Shown here piece after piece: positions 7,798 to 17,312 of a stretch of 17,312 bases of DNA. Position numbers and translations under genes: made by a program. Source of the DNA: Gymnopilus junonius (Eukaryota; Basidiomycota; Agaricomycetes; Agaricales; Galerinaceae); NCBI GenBank assembly GCA_015501075.1, contig JADNYJ010000641.1, forward strand, positions 1 to 17,312, given 5' to 3'. How positions within the stretch are numbered: the stretch's first letter is position 1; each line of letters starts with the position of its first letter. The notes below the pieces were generated by a model that worked only from the letters and a program-made list of their open reading frames with translations, searched no databases and was not told the DNA's origin.

Positions 7798-10700
7798 TCA
7801 GACCCTTCGAGGTCCTTTACCCCACTTTTCCATCAGGAACGACGTCAGGTACTCGTATACCTCCCTCTGAGCTCCTCGGTGTATATAGAATGGTCACTAA
7901 AAATTAAACCCCACCAAAAAAATCAGCGTCCGGCGCATCACCGCAAACACAAACGCCTCGAAAATGAAGCGAAGAAAGAGAAAAAGAACAAGAACCGTTC
8001 TCACCTATCCGTGAACATCCTAAACCTGAACCCCGCACCTGGTGCTGGGTGAACATATCCAACAGATGGGCCGAATTCGCATAGTGCACGTTATCGTCCC
8101 CGCTCCCGTGGGCAAGCAGGAAATCAACGTGCTTGAACCCTTCCACGCTTGAGATGGACGCGTTGATGTACCGCCGGGTTTAAAGCGGGCAGGTTCATGT
8201 ACCGCTCTGTGTAGATGGAGTCGTACAGCCGCCAGGAGGTTACAGGCTGTGGGTGTAAGATCAGAGAAGAGAGGCAGGCGCTCGTCAGTCAGTTGGCCGT
8301 GGTGGCAGGGCATGAGAACGTACCGCGACGGCCATGGCTAGCGAGTGGATCTTGGCGTCGGCTTCTACGACTTTGGAGCTCATGAATCCTCCGTATGACT
8401 GGTGTTTCGAGGAAAGTAAGTGGGTGGTAAGTTTCTTACCCATCGACGTGGAAGAAATGACTGACCCAGCCCCAAATTCCGATCCTCCTTGGGTCTACAT
8501 ACGGTTTCTTGGCCCAAGCCCTACAGGCGATAAAACGAGGCGGGTAAGAAAGGCGGTAAAGAAGGATATTGAGCAAGCATCACGGTAGGAAGTTAGACGG
8601 CGGTTGAGAGAAAGCATAAAGCGGGATTTCAAATCCCCAAGTGTAAACGGTAATTTTACAAAAAAAAATAATGAAAAATAAATAGGCGGAGTAAACGAAC
8701 AACCGCCTAGCGTAAAAAATAAATGTCAAAGAAAAGGAGCAAGAGGAAACGAACCGGTCTGCAAATGCCGTATCGCCACGTACGTATTTTAGATCCGTCT
8801 AGCGCAAAAAGGAATATAGCAAGGGGGAAGGGAAAGATGACTCGAAACAAGCCAAACTAAAAGGTCTAGATAGGCACACAACACCCAGAAAAAGTCCAGA
8901 ACCGGCCTCTTTCGGGATAAACTGTGGATGAAATAGGAAACCGAAAACGATTGGTCCCACCAGTGGCGACGATCATTTGATAACTGGCAATAGACTCGGG
9001 CCAAGGCCCAGTTCTGGACTTGCCGAGGTCGCGAACCCAACGCATATTTCGGGTCCTGAAAGTCCATGGAGCGATAGAAATAGAAGAAACAAAATGAAGA
9101 GAAGATGCAATAAGACGAAGGTTGCGATAGAAGGCAAAAACAAACATTGAATATGTAGCGAGATGAAATAAAATGATGGATTAAAACGATCAGAAAAGAG
9201 GCAAGAAGAGAAATGACATCTAGAGCGAGAGGGCTAAATAGCATGGCCCACAGCCATTGGCAACGCTTTGAGAGCATGTGCTTGCAGGAATAACCGCGTG
9301 AGCCATTGGAGGTGGCGTCTTGCCTAGTTTGATGATCACCCACCTCTGCGGCGATACCATGATAGACGTGTGATAGCGTGCGCGTGAGACAAAAAATCCG
9401 ACGCTCTAGAACATAGACAGAGGGCAGTTTGCGTGTGCTGCGGACTCACTACGGTTCTTTGTGGAGCAGAAAGTGAAAGTGGCCAAAAAAGAAAGTTCAA
9501 AACGGGACGAAAGAAAAAATAAAAGAAGAAAAAAGAAACCACAGAAGTATGCCTCGTCTTCTGTGACAAGATAGCAAAAAAGATAGGTAAAGACCACCCA
9601 CCTAGCAGCTTCAATTTGGTCTTTGGTCTCGTAAAAACCGAGGTTATCTTTGACAGGATTTCTGAGTTTGCGCCCTTTGAATCCCGTACCTCGCCCGTCC
9701 ACAATCACGACGATATACTGGAGGCCGCAGGCGACATACTCGTGCCAGTCACGACTGAATTTCTGGTCGACCAACTGACTTGCCGGACCGCCGTAACTAT
9801 TTAAATTTCAAGACATGTCGAGGGGGTTTTTGGTTCGTTGGTCCAGCACGACAGAGCAGAAGCAATAAACGACCCAGTTCGGTTGGCAGGTCGCAACGTC
9901 AACCAAGATTCAAAGACAAATCCACCCAAGGGGAACCAATCACCATGCAAAACGGTGGACGGACGGTGCCGATAGGCGGTGCAAAGCGTCAGGGGGCGGG
10001 AAGGAGACCAGCGTGTAAGAGCGAGTGCGATTGGTCGCCATTATAGACGTGAAGTCCAGATGAAGTCCAGGCCAGAAGATTTAGTGTTTGACAACACAAG
10101 GTTGAGAGCGCGTTTGCCGTGGTGGAATGCGAAGACAGCGCGGTTGATCAATTTGTTCGCAAAATGAACCAAGGATATGGGGATATGAAAGAGGCAGAGA
10201 AAGGGCGAAAAAAGTTATAGGAAGGGAAGTTGATAAATATCTTAGTATCCAATACGAAAAAGAATAAAATGATCACACTTACACTCTGAAAAGGACAGGA
10301 TACTTGACTTTTCCTGTGTCGTCCATCCTCGGCGGTCGGATCTCCTTGACGTTCAATTCTGTCAAATAAAATATGAAAAAGTCATGTTCTACATTTACCC
10401 GAAATCTTACCATAGCCTTCAGTCGTAAAAGTAGAATGGATGACTGTAGCTGCTTCATACTCAGAGGTGACATTGTTCAGCATGTCGTTTCTTTCCAGGA
10501 CGAAGTCAAAATCTATGAAACAAGATCAGTCAGATTGACAAGATTAGAAGAACAGCTCGAGATTAGAAAGCAGCCGTGCTCATCTGCAACTCTGAGCCAA
10601 AGCAAACCAGAAGTTCAGCCGCGCAAACGCACGACTCGAGCGAACACAAAAGTAAGATTGGCAATAGCAACCCACCGGGTCTGCCACCATCCACCACTTT

Positions 10701-12990
10701 GGTCCACGGTGTAGTCGGTCCGTGATAATTGAGGACGTAAAAGCCGGCTTGAGGGGAGAACTTGGTCGAATAATAGCTGGGCTTCGAGACGTCTGTCAGG
10801 GCCTGGGGCTCCACTGCCTTCTGAGAGCTTTGAGTGGGTATAGGCACGGAGAAAAGGTGTCGCTCCATTGAGGGTTTGGCGGCCATGAAGTATCTGTCTC
10901 AATCGAGCACGAGATGAGTATTGTGCTTTCATTTCAAAGATATGGTTAAATTGGACGACTTACACCAGGCCTTTCTTTGCATCTACTCCACTAATTTTGC
11001 CCGTTATTTCCCATTCACCGTTTGTAAGGAAAAGAGGCTTGTTCGAGCTGGCAGGGTTGAAAAGGGCAATATGATTATATCCTTCAGGTGTAGGTACGAT
11101 GTCAAGGTAGGCATTTGTGCCCACAAAACTAGTTAGTTCCTTCGTACTGGATATATGGTTTGATCCTGCAAAAAGCATCAGTCACGGATATACTTTATCG
11201 AAAGGATGAGAGAAGGAAACAAACATGATCTATCCATCCATTATCGCCTTGTTCACCATTCTTGCCCAGTTTCTTACGACCGTTCCTCGTGCCCTAGCGA
11301 AAGAACCTGAATCTAATTCAAACAAGACCACACTCCCATCGTCTGCGTTCCGGTTCACCTCCTTGAGTATCAAAGGAGGAATTGCCGACCCAAGTTACTT
11401 CAGATATGATGCTGTTTTCAACGGGATGACGACCGTCCCAATCCAGGATGAGTGTCTCTTCGTCAGCCACACTGCCAAGGCTTGGGTCGATATCCAGGTA
11501 ACGCTTTCAGATCAAAGACTCGGACAGTGACGAGAGGGTGTTGTATCCAGGTTTGGGGTACTTCATTACAACGTCCGAAGTGTATGGAATGACACTGTCG
11601 GCATCGCTTGTGGGATTGTATATAGGGAATGTGAACTCTGGTACGGCTGTTTCATCCAGTGAAAGAAAAGCGACTTTGGAAGAATCTGGTGACCACCATA
11701 GGCGCATAGTCGGCAGAAGAATATTTCTTCTTCGTATACCCAGTCTGGGACACCATGGAAAAGAGAGGAGTTGCCGGTAGATGTAATTCTTATGGGGCTA
11801 GTGTTAGGTCTGCAAGAGCCCAAGTTTAGATTCAGTGATTCGTGTGTAATACGTAGCGACACGTACTCGGCAGAAGGAAGTATGTAGAGGTCGCTTTCAG
11901 TCACGTATGCAATAGCATTTCCGGTCGGGGACCAAGTGGCGTAAGCTGTTTTAGGGGGTAAGATGGAGGAATAAGAGGGTGTGTAGTTTTTTCCGCAATA
12001 TTATGCACATAGTAATTGCCAAAGCCTGACCACCTCCATTGCTAAACATTGTATCGTCAAATAATTTCATGATGACGAGACAAGCAGGAAAACCTTTTTG
12101 AAGTTCGCTTTGACAAGAAGGTATTTCATGTCATCGGAGAGTTTCCAATTATGGATGAAGACACTGTTTCCGTTTTCCTGTGAAAGCGTTAGCAACATGA
12201 TTGTGCTCAGTAAATATGTAAAAAGTACGTCTTTAAGATCGTTCTTGTTGACAAGATTGGTCGTCTTATTGGACTTCAGGTCAACTAGCTTGATGTAATC
12301 TGACTCCGAAAGTGAAAATACGCCATCTCCAGCTTTAATGCACGTCATTAGTATGTGAGCTCCAGTGCAAATAAGCACTTACCTTCTGCTACCCAGTTTA
12401 GGTCTGGTTGATTTGGCCAGAAAGTTCCATTAAATATGTGGTCAATAGTGATCTTGCGGCGCCCTGGTGTGCGGTACGATGTGCCTGAGTATGCGAACCC
12501 AGCTATTATCCCAATGACGATAGATAAAGAAACCAAGCAAGCGAGGACGATGGCCAGAATCCGAACCGAGGAGTTCTGCTATAAATATGCCAAAAATGCA
12601 GTCAGTATATTGAAAATTAGAGCAGAAAAATGTGGGGTTTCAGCGAAGAGTTCCTGGAGGCTCCCCGTTTCCTCTGAAAGAGATATTACTAACGCGCTTA
12701 GACTCGGGATGCAGACGTGGGCTTTGCTCCGCCCTCTCTGCCCTTCCTGGACTTGATGGTAGGACCCTTCCGCCGCTGAGGAGAGAAATGTTCTCCGTCT
12801 CGTCTGACCGCCTCACCACTAAGTCGTCCTCATCATCCGAGCTCTGGGGGTCAAATGGTCCTTCTCCGTAGTAGACCTGCGGTCTGGTGACTAACGGGTC
12901 AACAAGGTTCTGGTTGGTCTGCCTCATTTCCGACGGGTTGGCCAGGCCTCCATGATTGTCTGAAATCCTTTCTTCTCCTGAAAGCCGCAT
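7798..12990 (-). CDS. Type II membrane dipeptidyl aminopeptidase (STE13/DAP2/dapB family, S9B), 15 exons, frame interrupted
   Basis: This serine peptidase removes X-Pro or X-Ala dipeptides in the late Golgi or vacuole. Exons: 12990-12694, 12578-12383, 12332-12229, 12177-12094, 12041-11867, 11809-11225, 11165-10964, 10893-10676, 10512-10411, 10358-10283, 9796-9602, 8520-8466, 8398-8324, 8246-8005, 7896-7798. The total is about 900 codons, normal for fungi. The start at 12990 has A at -3. An acidic cytosolic tail of about 100 residues precedes one membrane helix ([20 protein letters not shown]). The beta-propeller includes [10 protein letters not shown] (N-terminus-binding Glu pair), [20 protein letters not shown] and YPKPGYN. 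The hydrolase domain has [20 protein letters not shown] (nucleophile Ser, the first codon of exon 13), HGSGDDNVH (Asp) and SDHSI (His, 7892-7890). Frame breaks of 1-2 bases are near 11956, 11716, 11701, 11537, 11479, 11371, 11271, 11146, 8175, 8032 and 7878. Exons 1-4 and 8-13 are clean. There are no substitution stops. Confidence 0.9.
8521..9601 (-). other. 1081-bp intron of the peptidase gene
   Basis: The donor GTGGGTGG follows ...TKDQIEAAR, and the acceptor GCCTGTAG precedes [18 protein letters not shown]. The protein is contiguous across it and the phase fits (2 nt + 1 nt). It is about 20 times the usual intron length here. The transcript strand is pyrimidine-rich. No terminal repeats, transposase motif or convincing nested exon were found. 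The open frames inside it, including a minus-strand frame over 8789-9343, contain nothing recognisable. Confidence 0.8.
9797..10282 (-). other. 486-bp intron of the peptidase gene
   Basis: The donor GTAAGTGTG follows [10 protein letters not shown], and the acceptor AAATAG precedes [20 protein letters not shown]. The phase fits exactly. It is the second oversized intron; others in the same gene are 163, 115 and 108 nt, against about 50-75 nt for the rest. Nothing inside was recognised. Confidence 0.8.
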
Positions 12991-13194
12991 GTTCCGTCTA
13001 GGGTATAATAAAGAGGAGAATGAAGGGAATACCGGCGAGCAAGGATTCAGGCCTGCTTCGGTGGCTGTAAGATGTAACCCTAACCACAGGTCGTGCGGCC
13101 GCGCCACCACCATCGTCGTCGCTACGCTCATTCCTCTCACACCGTATGGAAAGTCCTTGGGCCCTGGGTCCTATAATCATTGTAATAGACCGCT
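12991..13194. promoter_or_regulatory. Divergent promoter between the peptidase gene and SYS1
   Basis: Only 204 bp separate the two start codons, so both promoters and both 5' leaders share this DNA. It is mixed-composition sequence with a GC-rich centre (GGCCGCGCCACCACC, about 13097-13111). No clear TATA box is seen on either side, and no initiator is proposed. Co-regulation of the two Golgi/vacuolar genes is possible but is inferred from spacing only. Confidence 0.6.
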
Positions 13195-13969
13195 ATGGCC
13201 CCTGCTAAGACGACCATATCCAATTGGGATCCTGTTCTCCTGCTATCCCAGGTACTTTCACTGCTGTTTCGATGTCGTCGAAATTCAACATCGCCACCTG
13301 GCACTTTTTACAGATTTTTTCTATGCAAACCTTACACTATTTAACGCTATGCTTAATTATACCTCCGTTATTGACAGCTTTTGCTGAACCAACGTCGCTC
13401 ATGTACGAAGGAGGTGCTGCAAATGTTGGTCAGTTGCTCCCAATTTATCACTTCGTTTTGGAACTCAATTGCTGGCGATTAATAGGCATGATTATGGACT
13501 GGCGAGAGATGGCTGGGCGACCCACTGTAATTGGCATGCCAATCGGAGAGAGGTGGTGGGCATGGAGTGGCGGTCGCAGGATAGGGTACGGATGGAAAGA
13601 AGATCAATGGGACGGAAGAATGAACCCGATGCGCGGCTGGATCATTGCTTTCTGCTGGATAGTGGCGTGTTCTGCTGAGTACGTGTAAGACATCCCAAGT
13701 CGATGACTTCTGCTGATTTCCGTGGTCAAAATAGCATTTACTACCTTTACAAACTCGTTCGTCGACCGCGGCTTATTCTCGATTTTGCCTTGACCCTTGT
13801 ATTCAACCATCTCGTCCTGACGACGTATTACTCTGCGGCGATACCGACATCATTATTCTTCTGGCTGGTGCTTCTGGGAGGCGCAGCATTAACCATAGTT
13901 GTTGCGGAACAATTATGCGTGAAGCGCGAGATGTCGGAAGGACTAAATGTCCTTGCCTGTCCGCCCTGA
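13195..13969 (+). CDS. SYS1: SYS1, Golgi integral membrane trafficking protein
   Basis: Sys1 is a small multi-pass Golgi membrane protein that recruits the Arl3/ARFRP1 GTPase to the trans-Golgi and supports Golgi-endosome traffic. The exons are 13195-13251, 13314-13428, 13486-13678 and 13735-13969. The introns (62, 57, 56 nt) are GT-AG and phase-consistent, giving 199 residues. The N-terminus reads MAPAKTTISNWDPVLLLSQ, then IFSMQTLHYLTLCLIIPPLL (first helix), EPTSLMYEGG, GMIMDWREMAGRPTV and the Trp-rich ERWWAWSGG. The characteristic C-terminal block is RRPRLILDFALTLVFNHLVL, LTTYYSAAIPTSLFFWLV and AEQLCVKREMSEGL. After GLNVL the annotated frame ends quickly (ACPP stop). A one-base shift at 13953-13957 gives PVRPEDLQVEEMEMGG and runs to a stop at 14022-14024, so the true C-terminus is probably longer. 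It diverges from the peptidase gene. Confidence 0.92.
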
Positions 13970-14239
13970 AGACCTTCAGGTAGAGGAAATGGAAATGGGA
14001 GGACTTTTACCCAGGATAGATTGAGGGGATTACGCGCTATTCTTATGATTAGGCAAGAACCTTTATTCGACTTGTATTGAAGCCCGCCACTGACACCGTT
14101 CTGAAGGTAGCTTGTACGGATTGCATATGATATGTATTGATAGATCTAGGAATTAATTCATTCTAATCACTTCAAAACTCTTCGCATGATCTTGAATGGA
14201 GACTCCGAATCTCGAGCATCCCCGATTGCCAACTACTGT

Positions 14240-15240
14240 TCAAGGAACAAGGGCATGAACTCTAAAACCAATACGCTTGCTCTGCCAACATTGAAAAATC
14301 TTCCTCTCAGAAGCCAGAGATACCAACGTATCACCATTAGACTTGAAGCTCGCTGAGAGATGGAAGACTGTTTGAAGACTGTTCAACTTGAGTTTGTCAC
14401 GCTTCCCATGTGATGGTTGGCCCACAATTACATAATGCCCTCTTGTTTCGCTTTCACCATCGCCATCGATTTCAATCGCCACCTCAAATAACACGCCAAA
14501 AAAAACATTGAGTATCCGATGGCCACTATTTCGTGCGTGACAATATATGAGATGAGTTACAGCGAGGAACTAACATGCCTCTCTTCGTAGATGGGTCGAG
14601 ATCATCCCATCGATTTGTTGGCAGGGTTCATAAATTTTGGATGAAAATTTTTCAAACTTCAGTCCAACCTTGATGTAATTTCCGAATGGCTACGCTACTT
14701 CCCGTCCGTGTCATCTGCCTTGGACATGTTCTGCCAACTTGGAAGCTTACATTTTCTTGTTGCTTTGGGTTTGGCTTTGATCACCGTTGATCGACCTTCG
14801 GATATCCTTTCAAACATTATGGAAAGCATTTTGAACTTACGGAGGACCAGACTCAGGTTCCATGCGAAGGATGGAAGATGGATTATTGCTGCTCGCCGAT
14901 GGTATCTCACATGGCCAGATGTGTATTTCCATTTCGATCCTTGACAAGCTGGTGGGTGTTGTTCTGTCCACTAGTAATCCAAACTTATCGCAGTTTGTAT
15001 CTAAAGAATCAAAATACTCAATTAAACTCTTGCTCTGCTTTTCCATGTTTTCCTTTTGGACGGCGGACAGCCTACACCATACATGCTTTGATATAGAATT
15101 AGCGGACTTACTGAAATACATTTCGCATTGTATGTACTTCAGACAAGTTAAATTCACACCTCCATCCTAATTTTGCTAATTCTAATCTATGCGACATAGG
15201 CTTTGATTCTAGACCTTACATGTTGAGGATGTGATGTCAT
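14240..15240 (-). CDS. Unrecognised probable multi-exon gene
   Basis: A plausible start is the ATG at 15240-15238 (MTSHPQH), followed by an intron at 15219-15167 (53 nt, GTAAGG...ATTAG) that joins in frame to DGGVNLTCLKYIQCEMYF. Next comes an open stretch containing LSAVQKENMEKQSKSLIEYF, DTNCDKFGLLVDRTTPTSL and IEMEIHIWP. A middle region near 14820-14690 contains ISEGRSTVIKAKPKATRK. An exon ending at 14575 contains VGLKFEKFSSKIYEPCQQID, then an intron at 14574-14526 (49 nt, GTTAGT...AATAG). The last exon ends with EVAIEIDGDGESETRG, HYVIVGQPSHGKRDKLKL and FRVHALVP, stop at 14242-14240. Joining the last exon needs one extra T in the T8 run near 14499-14506. Internal exon borders between 14900 and 14670 are unresolved. 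I recognise no family, and the model is approximate. Confidence 0.45.
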
Positions 15241-16340
15241 GCGGATCCACAGCGCGTTTCCCTCCAATGTCCTTTACTGCTTTCTCAGGTACGCTTGACA
15301 CATGGGCAAATGGACTGTGACAGCCTCATAGCTGACTCTATTAATTAGTGCAGTTTACACAGTCGACATGTCTTCGTAAAGGAAGTTCGTCGGAGTTGGC
15401 AGGCGATTCCCTCCCTCCCGAACACCGATGTAATTCCGCACAAAGGCCATCTAACTTGATGAAGTTTGCCCCCACGTTTGCCGTGGAGGCTTCAAGCTTC
15501 AGTGCGCTACGTTATTCCAATGCGAACTACTCTGACGGCAAAGAAAAAGTAGCAGAACTTAGTTAAATATTCCCAGATGCGGCAGACCGAGGTTTCTTCC
15601 TCACACGCCACTAGGCGGTTATTTCCGCCGTTTTTCTCGAGGACACGAGTCAAAATGGCCCGAAGCCTGTAAGCCCCAATTCCAAATTTCAAGGATTTCA
15701 TACTAAAATATCGACATTTTGCTCCGTTCCGGAAGCGCAGCACCAACATTATTTATAATTTTGGATTGAACGAAAAATAGGCCGGATTAATTATTTGATT
15801 GAAGCTCGACAGTGGAACTGACCCCTCTATTCGACAACGAGCGTGGAATACTGTCGCATGGGTTACTGTGTTAATCACACCTAATGTCTGTCATAATCGC
15901 TCCTCAGTTTTGAAGCGTCTATGAACTTTCGGCCAATACCTCCCGTGAAATTCCTAGTACCCTCCTAGTAGCGTGCGTTCCGCCTTAATTCCATTCACAT
16001 GTCCTCTTATTGCTCATTCCAGCAAGATTGAGAGCGCTGATCCCCATCTTTGACAGATTCTTTTTTCCCGATGTCTTGCCCGTAGTTTCCCTGCCCTCAT
16101 TATGGTCCCTCTTATGCCTCAGCGTCTAGATTATCCGATCTGCGCAAGCGAGCGCTAATCAATAAAATCGTCATCGGCCGCTCCCTTTTGCCTATGCTAC
16201 ACTCGGAGGTGTCGCGCTTTATCTTCCCCTCTGTAAATGTCAATTATTTTGACCCCGAAAGCAGCTTCTATTGACTCGGGGAACGCCTCGCTGCATGATC
16301 AGAAGTGTATTGGTAGGGCCCTTCATTGTTCATGATCTGC
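15241..16340. other. Non-coding stretch, no gene supported
   Basis: About 1.1 kb with short open frames only and no recognisable protein motif, repeat or RNA gene. The first part may hold the promoter or an upstream exon of the minus-strand gene ending at 14240: around 15290-15220 the minus strand reads VPEKAVKDIGGKRAVDP in a frame that does not join cleanly to the next exon. Confidence 0.45.
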
Positions 16341-16399
16341 CTGACCCACTTATTTCCAATCCTTAGCTATTTCAAGATTGAGGCAGTGTTAATGTATCT

Positions 16400-17312
16400 C
16401 CATACTTGTTACAATGGTGGCTACGATCTTGATCTTATCGATGGTTTCAATGACTCAGACGCGCTGTGGACAAGCCTTTCCAGGATAGATATAGATGTTT
16501 GTATCATGACACGGTCGCCGAACGTGCGTGTTCATGCCTATTCTCGTACTGCATTAGTGTTAACTCCTATTTTGCTGTTAAAAATACAGCGATGCGTTAT
16601 GGATACCAACTTTCATGGATGATGGCGGATTGTTCGTTGATTTTTCATATCACAGCGACGAAGTCGGACTTGGGACTACAGTTCAGGTAACCCTTTTTCG
16701 CACATATGCGCCATAGATTCTCAGCAGCCTGAGTTCCAACTATCACTGTAAGTGGGCTCTTGTTTCGTCGACAATGATTGTTAAGCTCAGCAGCATTATC
16801 GAGACTGAATGACGACATGTACCCGTCACTTTTCTAACTCTGCATACGAGACTTTAGGAAAGATCATGTCATCTGACGGCTCTTCTCTTCCAGTTCTTTT
16901 CTGATAATTTCCTTGGTCGGAAATAGCGCTACTCCCAAGCGTCAAAAGATTCTTTGCTTTTTACAAGCCAAGCGATCTACTTACGTCCTGTGATACGACC
17001 TCACTTTGGCGTGGACAAAATCAGGATCCGTAACGGGCCGATATTGCGCATCTTGCGACTTCATCGCTATGCGATACAGCGGGCAATACTTGCCCGAGGT
17101 TGCGGCACCATTGGGTTCAGGACTATATCGCTTCGTGGCTGATAATTACGTTCATTTTCCATCGGCCGACAACATAACAAATTCATAATTGCAAAGTGAA
17201 CGTCACTGAACAAGTCCGACTAGCCTGGAAGCGGGAGATTTCGTCCCGCAATTCCAGTATCTTGAACGGACTTTGCTGCGTGGACGATTTTTGCCGTTGC
17301 CTCATCATATCT
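16400..17312 (+). other. Coding-like fragments at the right edge, possible partial gene
   Basis: Several plus-strand pieces look like exons of an unrecognised protein. One reads DLIDGFNDSDALWTSLSRID (about 16432-16491). A candidate intron at 16524-16589 (66 nt, GTGCGT...TACAG) is followed at 16591-16686 by DALWIPTFMDDGGLFVDF and SYHSDEVGLGTTVQ, ending exactly at a GTAACC donor (16687). Further on, 17063-17185 reads RYSGQYLPEVAAPLGSGLYR and FVADNYVHF. The last 90 bp contain GDFVPQFQYLERTLLRGRFL, open to the window end. The frames do not join into one model by eye, so this may be a partial gene, an indel-affected gene or chance. Confidence 0.3.

Noticed and set aside
8789..9343. Nested gene inside the 1081-bp intron (184-codon open frame, minus strand)
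   Set aside because: Its composition is that of translated pyrimidine-rich intron, with no motif and no supporting splice structure.
11699..11745. An intron (GTATAC...CACCAG) removing the frame breaks near 11701-11716 in the peptidase gene
   Set aside because: It would delete the conserved VYEEEIF and LWWSP motifs and leave the downstream frame wrong. Two one-base insertions fit the protein exactly.
13075..13085. Telomere-like TAACCCTAACC
   Set aside because: Barely two units in a gene promoter; a chance match.
15076..15115. A 40-nt intron (GTAAGT...GTGTAG) in the unknown minus-strand gene
   Set aside because: The splice signals look good, but removing it puts the next segment out of frame, while reading through stays open. 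Left undecided in the model.

Overview
This is a piece of a filamentous fungal genome, most likely a basidiomycete (Agaricomycetes). The protein-coding genes are split by many short GT-AG introns, mostly 48-60 nt. The transposase and its partner protein are of the kind abundant in mushroom-forming and Rhizoctonia-like fungi. I cannot name the species. There is no CRISPR array, and I saw no rRNA or tRNA.

Layout, left to right. (1) Positions 1-627, minus strand: the 5' part of an unrecognised, Ser-rich, low-complexity gene that runs off the window. (2) 628-3005: about 2.4 kb of sequence without a supportable gene. (3) 3009-6333: a complete PIF/Harbinger DNA transposon of 3325 bp. It is bounded by 45-bp terminal inverted repeats and a 3-bp ACT target duplication. 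It carries a DDE transposase (plus strand, one intron, one frame break) and an intact five-exon Myb/SANT-like partner protein (minus strand). The two genes converge on a duplicated 56-bp poly(A)-signal unit. (4) 6757-7137: the DNA-binding half of a Tc1/mariner-like transposase with no catalytic domain, a relic or a stand-alone HTH protein. (5) 7798-12990, minus strand: a 15-exon gene for a type II membrane dipeptidyl aminopeptidase (STE13/DAP2/dapB family, peptidase S9B). (6) 13195-13969, plus strand: SYS1, a Golgi membrane protein, divergent from the peptidase gene across a 204-bp promoter. (7) 14240-15240, minus strand: a probable multi-exon gene of unknown function. (8) 15241-17312: mostly featureless, with coding-looking fragments near the right edge.

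The host genes here are ordinary housekeeping genes of the secretory system: a Golgi/vacuolar peptidase and a Golgi trafficking protein. The transposon brings its own two-protein system. The transposase nuclease cuts, and the Myb-like partner is thought to bind the ends and carry the nuclease into the nucleus.

The most striking general observation is that at least three unrelated genes, and probably five, carry one- or two-base reading-frame breaks, many in homopolymer runs, without substitution stop codons and with splice sites and catalytic residues intact. This looks more like residual sequencing/assembly indels than decay of each gene, but recent pseudogenisation of the peptidase gene is not excluded.
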